Assembly: GCF_021018895.1 (NCBI RefSeq) | Contig: NC_079378.1 | Location: 25,726,160-25,790,159 of the forward strand | Direction of reading: 5' to 3' | DNA length: 64,000 nt | Source of the DNA: Seriola aureovittata | Lineage: Eukaryota; Chordata; Actinopteri; Carangiformes; Carangidae | Shown here: piece by piece, positions 15,588-28,062 of the stretch | Layout of the letters: every line of letters starts with the position of its first letter | Position numbering within the stretch: position 1 is the first letter of the stretch | The notes under the pieces: model-generated | What the model saw: only the letters and a program-made list of their open reading frames with translations | Told to the model about the DNA's origin: nothing | Databases searched by the model: none | Made by a program: the position numbers and the translations under genes

Positions 15588-18259
15588 AACACACATATTT
15601 TTTATGACAGTTTAATACATATCATTATTACATCTATACAACTAACAGGCTACAAGTGTGTAGTGATTTAATATTAAAAAAAAGTTTCTTGCCCTTCTCT
15701 CAAGATGTCTTTTGCTCTGTTGCTCTGTCTCCAGCTTGTCATCAAACTCCTGCTGGAGCTTCTTCTTGGTGAAGTCCATTTCACGAATGGCTCGGTTGTA
15801 TTTTATCCTCCACTCGCCTCCTGGAGGAAACAGAAAGACGTACAATTCAGAAAAAGTCTGTGTGACATTTGGGTGTCTCCTGCCTTTATTGCAGGCCTAG
15901 CAGGGTGCACAGAGGAAGAGGCTCAAAAGCTCAGAAATGATTGATGCTGCGGATTATGGAGTGCACTGTTCTAGCTGCGATGGTTATCACATTCAAGGAC
16001 CAAAATAATATAATCTTTCAGGAAATAAAACTTCTTTCATCAAATCCCAACCTCATGAGGTCAAAGAATCCGACAGGAAAACTACAAAACAGCCTTTACT
16101 TTTCAGCTCTAATCTTGCTTAAACCTGAGGTAAGAATTCAGAGCACAGCACAATAGTAGTTAGAGAAGGACATGTCTAAGTGGCACTTTCCACAGTTCTT
16201 AGCCGACCCTAATTCTGGAGCTGTCAGAGGCTATCAGAACTATAACAGCGGCCAGGCAGACATTCAGGTTTAGGTTCATTCATTCAGGTTCATTTCCAAG
16301 CCTTATCATTTTAGAGGCTGTCCATTTCTCCTTCACATACCAACAGCGGCTCCTCCATCAGTGCTGCTCATTAGCATATATATAGCATAATGACAACTTG
16401 CAGGGCCACCGGCTCTGATCCCAACGATTATTTTCTCATTCATCTAAGAATTCTGATATGCTCTGTAATGGCTTGTCTGCTGAGGTGGGTTGAAGGGGGT
16501 GGGAACAGAGGAGAAAAGGAAAAAAGCCTTATGGACAATATGCTCTCTGCGGGAGCTCTCTTTCCCAGCAGGGGGAGACCAATCAGCAACAGGCATTAGT
16601 TGTATGCCTGAGAGCGAACATCTTAAATCTCCTAGCGGTAAATCCCACACTTGGAAAATATACTTAATAGCATTACGCAAGATGTGACCAAGTCTAAGTG
16701 CCACGCCTCCTGCTGAAACAGGCCAACAAAGACAATCATTCCTGCAGCTACAATTAGTATAAGAGAGAATTTTTCAAACTGTGCACATAATACTGGTGCG
16801 AGCGCTTTAGTAAATGATGCTTGTGACCTGAGCTGACATTCCCACTGAGCATGCCTGGACGAGCTGCTGCAAGTGTCATAAGCTACAATTAATTAAGGAA
16901 TTTAAAGCGAATGTTTGAAAATGCTGATGACACCGAAAAGTCACCGGAAGTCACATCGCCAGCGTCGTCTTTAGTTTTTTCTTCAAATCTTGGGAATAGG
17001 ATTCAAATACAAGGATGGATGAGACTCTATGGCAGCTGTGGCATCACAAACGATAACTAACCAGCATCATCATCGTCGTCGTCCATCTCCCCATTGAGCT
17101 CCGATGTTTTCATGAGTCGAGCTTCCATCACCTCCATCTCCTGTGATTCTAATTGTTTCTTCATGGCGTCAAACTTAACCTGGAAGTCACAGATTCAGTC
17201 ACAGATTCAGTCACAGAGTCAGTCACAGAGTCAGTCACAGAGTCAGTTACGTTTAAATTAGAATCTTTGAAATATTATGTTGTTCCAGTGTGTTTATATA
17301 TGTATGTTAGTGTTTGTGTGCCTGTAAATCCTTCATGTCCTTCTCCAGGTGCAGTCTCTCTGAAGTCTCCGTCTCCAGTAACTGGGATGCTGACTCACTG
17401 GTGCTTCTCTCGTCAGCAAGCTCTGCCAACAAGTCTGAGATCTGGACACAAACAGAAACACACACAGCGTAAAGCAAAACTACTACGTACTTGCTGTGGC
17501 TCCACTACAAGTATCTTGAAGTGAAAGAAATTTAAACTGTGTTACTCAAACACCATCCTCCAAGCATGCATTCCCAAAGGTGAAGGGACCCACCCTGCTC
17601 TCCAATCGATCCGTGTTCAGTCTCAGCTCGTTTCGTTCTTTCTCCACCCTCTCGAGCTTCGACTTCTGCAGCTGTATCTCCTCCTGGAGCACAGAACACA
17701 GTGTACAGGTTACAAGTTATGTCACAGTTTAACTAAAATATTAGGTACTACAAGAAATATCAAAGGTTCATAACAGGAGCTGCATTGCTGCCAAGGCAGG
17801 TGGTGCATTTTGACAGCGGATTAGAGGCTGTCAAGCTGAGAGGAATCTATAAGTTGGGGTGTATCAGACAGAGAGGGCTGCTCACATCTTTCCCTCGCAT
17901 CTGATCCTCGGTGAGCTGGACCTTAATGAGGGGCTGGACTGTGGTGAACAGCTTCCACCATTGCCAGTCTTTCACACCGCGGTTCTTCTGGATGTTTTTC
18001 TGGATGCAACGGATGGCGAGATCCTGAATCTAAACACACAGAGAACAGTCAGCAAAGAGGAACACGTGGGTGAATGTAGGTGTTTGTTGTGGTGTGCACA
18101 CACAGCTACACAGATACAGTACAATGTTGATGTAGTTAGTAGTAACTGAATCTGCAACTCAATTTTCTAAAACAAATAAATGCTTTATAATGAAAACAGA
18201 TAACAATAACTTCAGTATGTGGCTTTAAATTTTGAATTTCCCCTTGGGGATAAATAAAG

Positions 18260-18293
<34 letters not shown>

Positions 18294-21200
18294 AATGCAG
18301 AATATAGAAACGAGTTTGACTGCAGACACCCCCGTGTGTCCAGATGTCCATGGACCAATGCTATAAAATTTGGAAAATCTTAATTACTCAATGGAATAAA
18401 TGCTTCACAGAACTCCTCTCCTGTTACCACATCATGCTCACCACTGATGAATGACATTTGAAAAACACTGCATCCCTCAGTCTTGTGTTATATTGCCTGT
18501 ATATGGGTGAACAGCTATCCCAGGACCTGCCAGCCTCCTCTGGAGACTTGCTGCAGAGTGCGTTCCAAGGCTGGAAGCTAATTTTTGATTAATTAAATCA
18601 AATATGTTGGCAGCTAATTCCAAGTATTACACGATTTCCATGCTGCTTATGCATGAGGCTCTCTAGAAGCAGCAGATTATGGGCAAACCCAATTAGAGCA
18701 ACACAATTCTCAGCATCAGGTACATTTCGCCCTGAAGGTACGCTCTATGACCAATTAGCATTTGTCACACAGTGAAAACCTTAACATGGACCGAAATGCA
18801 GCAAATCTGTGACAGAAGATTTGAACAGGTCTCACTTGTCATATTTAGTCTAAAATGAATAGGAAACAAAAAAAAAGATTATACTACATGAGCACCGTGG
18901 CTAAACATTTCGGTATTCATATCACATTAAGAGGTTGTGACAACTGTAAAACAGCATGATGGGAATTAGGATTGTGAGCCAAGATTAAGACAAAAACACA
19001 GTTCCAATGCTCTTCTTCAATATTCTACATATACAGTTATTTAATGTACAGTATGTGTAGGTTCATACGTCTGCTGACACTAAGACACCTGAGTGCTGCA
19101 GTATACAACTGTATCACCGTCTGATGTCACTTTGATCCCACACCTCAGTTTCTGGGGATTTCTTCAGCATGGAATCATGCCTTGCTAAAGGACAGCAGCT
19201 GAACCATCAGCAACATAATGTTTGACATGTCTGGCTTATATCATTACACTATCAAATGACTCTTCAATCCTGAAACACAAATGTGTTTCCAAGAGCTTTA
19301 ATCTTAGCTGTCTGCATTAGCATGGACTTAAAAAATGGTTTCACATTATACAGAGAAATATTATGTATAGTATTAGTATTCATGTTTCTTTGATATCAAA
19401 CGTAGGATTGCATGTTTCAAATGAAAAGGTAAATGTTAACATTCAGTGAGTGTTGCAATGAAGAGTAAGGTTTCAAATCAATAGCTATAGTATTACCAGA
19501 CTAGCGTATTCTTGCTGCTTTACACTGCTTTTAATGCAAATAACTGAAAAAAAGGGAAAGAAAACATTTGTAGGAGACCTGAAGGACAAAACTCCCAGTG
19601 CAGCAAGAGCCTGCTGAGGCAAAATAACAGACTTTTAAAATGTCAGGTTGTCCCCTTGAGGAGACAGTTGAAAGAGGAGGGGAAAAAAACAAGAAAAAAT
19701 GTGCTTTTGTCATTTAGTGTCACATGGGCTTGGCACAGCTTCACAAGGTTAACATGCCAGGAAATATCAATCAAAGGAACTTGTGTGACTCTCTGTCTCA
19801 ACACTCTGTAAATCTTGTCTGTGGAGAGAAGGGGAGATGGAAATTACTCAATAATCCACCACAGCCCAGCTTCTGTTCTACAACTCTGGTGTTGACTGGC
19901 TGAATCAGTAATAATATAAACAGAATGAGATTCAGTGTGAAGTCTGTTCCATACATGTACCAGCTGGATAGCAATAAATCTAGCAAACTGTGTTGCAGCA
20001 GCATGTGACAAAAGGAGAAAGAAAGGGGAAGCAAATCGGCTTCAGCGCCTTACTTCTGATTTCTCTTCAGTCACTTTCAGTCATTCATTCTCTCATTTTT
20101 TCTCATGTTTCGAAAAAGTTAGAGTATTCATTTAAAGTAAAAATAATTTGTCCTCAAAATTTGAGATTCTTTCTATGTGTTTTATAGAGATACGTGAGTG
20201 AGTGTGCATGTGTGTGTGCTCTGCTGCCTGTCATTTTTTAATTATCCCACTGGGGATGAATAAAGTTCAGTGAATTGAATGGAATTAAAATGACAGATTT
20301 TTGAGAGAAACTGGGTTTGAAAGTGCTATGACAGTAATTTGCATTGACATGTACACAGTTTAAAGGGGCAGTATGTTAGTTCTCTCTGCCGCCAAACGCA
20401 TCTTCTTGCTGGGAGCGAGTGGCGGTGATGGTCGCTTGCCAAGAGGTTATAATACACCCTCAGAGCAGCGCTACTTCTCAAGGGCAAACTACAGTGACTC
20501 ACTGTTAGAACGTGAAGAGACGGGCCGGCTGGGCCAAGGCTAGCAGGTTAGCATGCTAACTTCAAAAACAAAAAGCAAAACAACAGTTGACATTGGTGTT
20601 TGTTTCCACCTCTGGAGACAGCTGTTAGCGAGTGAAGGAATGAAGTTTGATGCTGAACTCACAACAGCTGTTATTGCTAATGTTAGCTATAGCTCCTTTA
20701 CACCACAACATCCTGCAGCTAACAACTGATAGTCAGTGGTCACCCTCATAACTGCATGTCACACCTTGCCAACCTAAATTGAGCTTGAGCACAATAAAAC
20801 TTTGTCTTTTCATTACAGGTCCATGTGCAGAAGACAGCCTCTTGCTAATGGATTTTGAAACTGCACAGTTGCCTAGCAATTCTGAATGGTGCCTCGCTGT
20901 TGATTCTCTTCAAGTTTCTAGCAGATTATGAAGCATCAGGCTCCTAGCCCGCTTCATTGTAGGAATAATGTATGACCTTTGACCTTAATAAATAAATATA
21001 TATTTATATAATACAAAAATTCACACACTCTCTTCTCCTCTTCAACCAATGTCCTTTACTACGGCAGATGAAAACATAATAGTTTTACTGACATTATACA
21101 AGTGAACAAGATCTCTACACTAACAGTATGTCGCAGTAGATGGAGACCAGTAACGCTGACTCTGTTTCTGCTGGTTCATCACTGCCCAACTGAGGCAGCA

Positions 21201-22023
21201 CATTCACTTACAGTAAACAGTAATCACAGAGCGGGAGGACGACTGCAGGGTCCATACATCACAAGAGGACATGTGTGAGGTCCAGAGAGATGGACCCATC
21301 ACACACTGGGAGGAAAATGAACGACGGGTGGAGCAGCATGTTTGATACTGCTGCATTTAAGGGGAGTGGTTTGATAAAAAGCAACAGGAGCGGACGTGTC
21401 ATTATCAAATATTCCCATGGGAAAGCCGGTTGGATGGATTACGGTACAGGACAATGGGGGAAGGGGCGAGAGATTTAGAGAACACATTTGTAATTAGCTG
21501 AAGATTTACAGCAGAGCTGGTTAGATCTGCCCCAAGAGCAGTGCAAACTAAAATTAGCTGTGAACAAGGAACTCTCAACTCCTGGTGGACTCTGAGGAAA
21601 CAAGCCCTCTGGAGCTCATATTCTACTTTATTAAAAAAAAACGGCAAAGCAGCAAAATGGACCTTGATTGAATTGTGAGCCTCTGCAAGCACAACATTTA
21701 GCTTTGCATTTATAATTTGTGTTATGCGACGTATCAAAATTTACCCATTTCATTTTTTTCTCTTTCAAAAATTATAATTTGGGGTAAAATTTATGACAGA
21801 AAAAGATACTGTAAATATATCCTCTGTGTTTTCAGCTTGGACCAACGTTTGACAGAGCCTTTCATCTCAGCGTGACGTCCTACCTTTCTTTTCTTGAAGG
21901 CCTGCCGTGCCAGGTAGCCTCTACAGGCAGCTTGGAACAGGGTGAGATTACGCTTGGTCTGCTCATCCCTCTGTTCCTCCAGCTTAGCCAAAGTGCCAGC
22001 TCTGAAAAACAACTGGAGCACAA

Positions 22024-22101
<78 letters not shown>

Positions 22102-22124
22102 CACACAACACACACACACACACA

Positions 22125-22199
<75 letters not shown>

Positions 22200-23722
22200 A
22201 GATCAAATTTAATTATTTGTAAAGGATGAAAAATGATTGAGAGATCATGTAATGCTTGTTTCAGCCATGGGGAAATTAGATTTAGAGGTCCTGCTCTGTG
22301 TGGAGCACAGCAGCAAAATAAAAACAGGAGTTAAAAAGTAAATAAGTGCACTGAAGCAGTAAATCAATAAGAAACAGTGTAATCCATGGACAAGTGAGTC
22401 TTATCTAAGTGCGAAAGCTGTGATTAAGTTATTATCTCGGACAATCAGCCTTGTCTGTTTCTAATCTGGGCCAAAGGTAAAACACAGGTAAACAGCCAAC
22501 AGGAAGCAGATCACGTCACGGCCTGTCTACACCTCAGAGGGATTATACTGTGAATGCATTCTAGATATGATGGCAGTGAGCTATTAAAATGGATGGATGA
22601 TGACAGAAAAACTGTCTCCAACCAAGGTCTCTCTGCACAAGTCCCATTGCTTTATGAATTACCAAATCTATATGTGACCTGTTAACAAAGCACGAGCTGG
22701 AAATGATCAAACAGCTTTAGCAGTAAATCTACACACCAGTAGGAGGAGTGATGCATTCACTGGCATCAATGGAAATTGCTTTTCAAATTGCTTAGCGGGG
22801 CTTCAGCTGAAGCTGTTTCGGCATCATCAAATGTATGTGGTACTTTCTAAAACGTACTGTATAAAACTATGCTTTTTTTATATGTGGCAATCACTAATGG
22901 CAGATTTGATCTGTTAAGAGCTTTGAATCCATTGCTGCAAGCTTGTTTGGGCCTGGTGTAATTGGCATGCAAGTGGGACAGGTTGCTAAGACACCAGTGG
23001 AATGCTTTGTGATGGCCAAATGTGCTTGTCTACTTCTGAGCCCAGTTCACACTCCAAAGTGCGGCACCATGTGAAGCTGCCTCCAAATCATTCTTGTGTC
23101 ATGTGTTTTACACTGCACATATCTGGAGCATGAGTCCCACTGTTTTCTACATTATTGTTTCCTTTGATTTCCTTCTTGGCTGATGGCCACTTTTCCAGCT
23201 GATAGGATTAGACCTCAGTGTGCCAGCCAGTGTTTACTGTGATTACTTTACAATGGTCGTGGTGAAAAACAAAGAGAGCCATCAGTTGTGAGAATTTGCT
23301 CTAATGACCTGAAAAGAAAGAGGGAATTACGGTCACATAGTCGGGCAGAGCAGAGACATGCCTCTCAGGTAGCCATTGGCTAAAAGCCTTGGCAAATCTC
23401 CAAAAAGAGGAAAGGCAAACAAACGTCAAGGAAGAACGAGTGTACTGAAAGACACACTCCCCCAGACAGCCAGTGTCCTTCAAAAACATAGAAGAAGAGA
23501 AGGAGCTGTGTACTGCAGCTTTGTGTTTCCAGCTTTAAGAGAAGGGAAACTGGCAGCGAGTCACACAAACCCCACACAAAGGTTTGTACAATCATTTTAA
23601 AGCTGTGTATTGATTTGAGATGTGGTGCCATTACTCACTCTGCTCAGACCCATGTGGTAGCTGCTCTTCTCCAGGTCCAAGGACTCCAGTAGCTCCTCCA
23701 CAGCCTGGGCAGAGGCACACAT

Positions 23723-23769
<47 letters not shown>

Positions 23770-26700
23770 CCTTCAACTGCTGCATCCAGTGGGAACTTAA
23801 ACCGACACAGCAACAGTTCAGTAGTCCCAAGTCACCATCCTGAACTAATGGTACAGTGCAGTTTTCCTGACTGACTTCAGAAAGTAACAAAGGAAACACG
23901 GGAAAAGTTTGGTTCTCCAGAACCTCCCAACCCCAACAACAAACCAATTACAACTTGTCCCACACAATCCACCTGCTTCTGGCTTATTCCTCATGATCCC
24001 CTTGTGGTCTTGCTGCGTTTGCAGCTTTGAACATACATAGTCTACGCAGAGGAGCACCATCGGCCAGCGGGGAGCCACTCCTATCTATCAGCCTGGGTAT
24101 ACTGTGGGTGTATTATTGTCTTAGCCTCTTCTCTCCACTTGAGCCCCCAGCCTGAAACACCACATCTAGATTACAGCAGAAAAGGTTTGCCATGAGCACT
24201 GAGGGGCTTTTGTTTGTCAGTGTTTCCACAGAAACTCAGCCCCAATACACTGACACAGGGGAAAAGAGCTTTTCTCCCCCTTAACACCATTCTTTCACTC
24301 TTTCTCTCATTTTCTCTCTAGAAACAAACTTTTATTTTTATTTTTCCCTCCACTGCACTTCAGCTCTTGCAGAGGAGCAGTGCAGAGCACACCCTCACTG
24401 ATGGTTGACTTCTTAGACTAAAACTCACACCAGGTTTCCTCTAAAGCTTTTTCACAATCATTATTCCTGAATTTAAAACAAAAGCACTAAAGAGCTGAAG
24501 CGACTGTCAAAGCCTCAGGGGAAACGAGTTTCCAATGCCCAGATGACAAAGGATGGAGAGTACATCTATCTGAATGTTATTCTGTAGCTCTGAATGCAGT
24601 GAAGCTGATCTGCCTCTTTCACTGGCATGATACTGATGAGGTTAAGTTGATTAGATCATTACAATAGCTCTGACGAATGCAGGTTTATTTCTCTGTCAGT
24701 TGGCTGCTGACAAATCAGGGGCAGACGTAATGAAGCTGCCTCTTCACAACATTAATCTTCACTGTGCTGGGCCACTGGCAGAGCTGTACATTTCACTGAT
24801 TGACTTACTCTCCTCTCGTCCTTCACTATGTAATTCCTCCCGTGCTTCTTGGTGAGGTGCGGCGCCAGCACATCAAAGCGCCGCCGAAACTCAGAAAACA
24901 CCATGTGATCAGGGTAACCTGTGAAGGTCAGCATTGGATAACAACATTACATCCTGCAAATATTTCTACACACTGATGGGTTGGGGTTATGGACAAGGAG
25001 GTGTGTATTTCTAAACCTGTCCTTGGTTGTTATTGAAGACGCTCCCTCACCTTGCCTGTAGATCCGGAGAGAATCGAGCAGCTTGGAGCCACGCAGCTGA
25101 GCGCGGAGCAAAGCTACATCTAGCTGCATTAAACCAGGATCTCCGCTCTCCCCCTGAGCCTCACATTCCCCTCCTTTGTACAGGGATCCACTCAGAGCCT
25201 TCAGGGCGTCTGCTTTGGGTAAGAGGCAGTGAACAAAGTGAATCCTGGACCTGCGCACCATGTCAAGGAGAGCGTCCTGGAGAAGACGGAGAACAGTCAA
25301 GAGAGACTGGTTGGAACAGGCCAATGTAATGACGTATATAATCAGGAGATCAACTTCTTTACTTTTCCTTTTACTGTTGACTGAAAGTTTGTAAAGAATT
25401 CTTCTCCTTTAACATCCACATGAGTTAAATCTACTTATTCTGTATAATCATGTTTCTCAAGCACTTAATACCTTTATGACAAATGCTGGAAGACAGATGA
25501 TACATTTTTATTTTATTATGTGTGTTTCTTTATACTGTATAAGTTTAATGTCAGTTCCATATAAGGCACATTTCTTTATAAGGCTTTCATTTCCTGACTT
25601 TTTTGAGAATCACACAAATTTTCGATTAAAAACTAACAGTCCATATGTTCATGTTGGACTATGGGATATTATGGTTTTGTTTAACCCTTTCCCCTCTCCT
25701 GGTTATTGCTACTTTATCTTTAAGAACCAAGTTTAGGAGCACAGAGCTCAGTATCCCTCTGAATTTCACACTTCACAGTTTACATCCATAACCGTTCCAT
25801 ATTTCACCAAAATTCATTTGCCATAAACATGATGTAAACATGATGATATGCAGAATTTGTTAATGGCATGACACTGAAAATGTAATCTGGGGTTTTGCGG
25901 AATTATTTCCTATCGATATTCCAATCAAGCAATGTGGTTGGAAGTTCAATAGCTGCAGAGCTGTTCTCATAGCACACTAACACCAGGCTAATATGATTTT
26001 CAGATTTATCTCAGGCTGCAGCCCAAACACTGGCCTTCATCCCATCCATTTCATTTAAAGCTGCATCAAGCCATTTGTGACTGTTAAGCAGATTCAAAAA
26101 TCTACAGCTATGAGTCTTTTTATATTCCATCTGTCCAGCTTCTACAGTTGAACTGGTGGCATCGAATAAACTGAGCAGCGTTGAATCTCGGTGGGCGTAG
26201 CAGTACTAGTACATCACAGGGACTCAGCTGTGTTAATGTTAACAGTGTTACTAATGGAGCTTCAATAGTTTGATGTCTTCATTTTCTAATTAAAGATCGA
26301 CCAGCTGGTGTAGTCACACGTCCAGCTCCCTGCTGAGGTAATAGTGGACAAACTTCTAAAAGAGACGCTTGACTGGCTGATTGGCTCCATCCTCTCCTCT
26401 CACCACTTGAAGCTTTATCTGGATGCACAAGGACTTCTTCTTGATAGCAGCCACCCCAGTGGAGAAGGTCTTTCTCATGCTGGTGGCCCGTCGCAAGGAC
26501 AGCTGGGAAACACCTTCAAGACCTGCAATGGAACCGGACAAAACGGTGGCTCCAGCCGCTCGGGTCATGAACAGTGAGCTGATGATCTTCCTGCAAGAGA
26601 TACAATCCTTCAGTGTGAAGCTCTGTAATAATCCACTACAGTAATATTTAATGTCCATGTCCCCAAAGATCAGACTCCTCCTGCATGTGCGGTTCTTACT

Positions 26701-27592
26701 TCTGGGAGTCCTGCAGGAGGCTCGTAGCGTTGGAAGAGGCAGGATTCTGCTTGGCGTAGTTCAGCCACCCAAAGACGTCGTACTCCACCCAGTCGGTCCC
26801 ATGACTGTGACCAAGCAGGAAATGCTTTTCCTTTTCACTCTTCAAGAGGAAAGTGTGACCTGATGTAAACGTAGGAGGCACTGTCAGATCCGCTGGCTTG
26901 TTGTACACACACATACAGAGAGAGGACAAAAGTATACGGTCTGCATGAAGGGTCTCCTAACCTAGTTCTTATGGACCCCATTAGTCTGTCCATGCAATTT
27001 TTCTGTGCAATGTTTAGATCCCTGGTATTGTATTCACATTATTATGCAGTGGTCTTCCTCAAATATGATCTGGTGGAGTATCAAAGAGATCACAGAGACA
27101 ACCTCTTTTCTTTCCTGGTGTCTTTTTAGAAGCTGCCACCTTGGCAAGAGTTCTCCAGGTTGCCAACAATGTACACAGAGAGGATTTCTATCACACAATT
27201 ACAGTAATACTGGTCATCGTGTTATATAGTGCATTGTGTTGGTATGAGGAGCATATTCTCCATGTTACAATACAGTGTACTGATACAAGTCTCAAAGAAG
27301 TTCAACAACACGTGGAAAAATATCTATCTAAAATGAAACTTCTAACAGTTGGTAAATATTGAAAGTATAGAGAGTGTCGAATGTCTCACAAATCACAAAT
27401 CTCACAAACCATCAGAAATAGCAAATTTCATGCTACAACAACAAAGATGAAAGTTGTCAACATCATTAATATGAATATAACATGCATTATATTCAGATTA
27501 AATATTCATATTAGGTCTTTTTATTTAGAAGATTGTAATTTTCTGCCAGTTTCTTTAAAGACCATGAGAACGCTCGCAATGCTTTGTATTAG

Positions 27593-27651
<59 letters not shown>

Positions 27652-27659
27652 TGTATGTA

Positions 27660-27717
<58 letters not shown>

Positions 27718-27755
27718 TGTGTGTGTGTGTGTATGTATGTGTGTGTGTGTGTGTA

Positions 27756-27837
<82 letters not shown>

Positions 27838-28031
27838 TATGTCCTCTCCTTGCCTTTGCTCTCGCCCTCAGCAGGTCCATAGTAGCTGAAGAGACGTCCC
27901 AACAGTGTTTCCTCTGACCCCCCTGGCTGCAGTGCCTCCTCCTCCATCAGCCACAACAGCCCACGTGCCTCCTCTGTCCGAACTGTCCGCACCTGTGATA
28001 AAAACACGAATACACACAGACACACACACAG

Positions 28032-28062
<31 letters not shown>

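Larger units (their letters stand above)
18030..21883 (-). other. myo18a: myo18a intron between c19 and c20
   Basis: A 3.85-kb intron, the longest inside the motor/tail part apart from the c37-c38 intron. It contains two L2-like retroposon tails (18231-18294, 20231-20286) and a probable dispersed repeat (20360-20990). No coding exon was found. Confidence 0.6.

Noticed and set aside
21791..22222. Several open frames in the CA repeat near 22 kb, and similar ones at 27.4-28.1 kb
   Set aside because: They are translations of dinucleotide repeats (Cys-Val or His-Thr runs), not genes.
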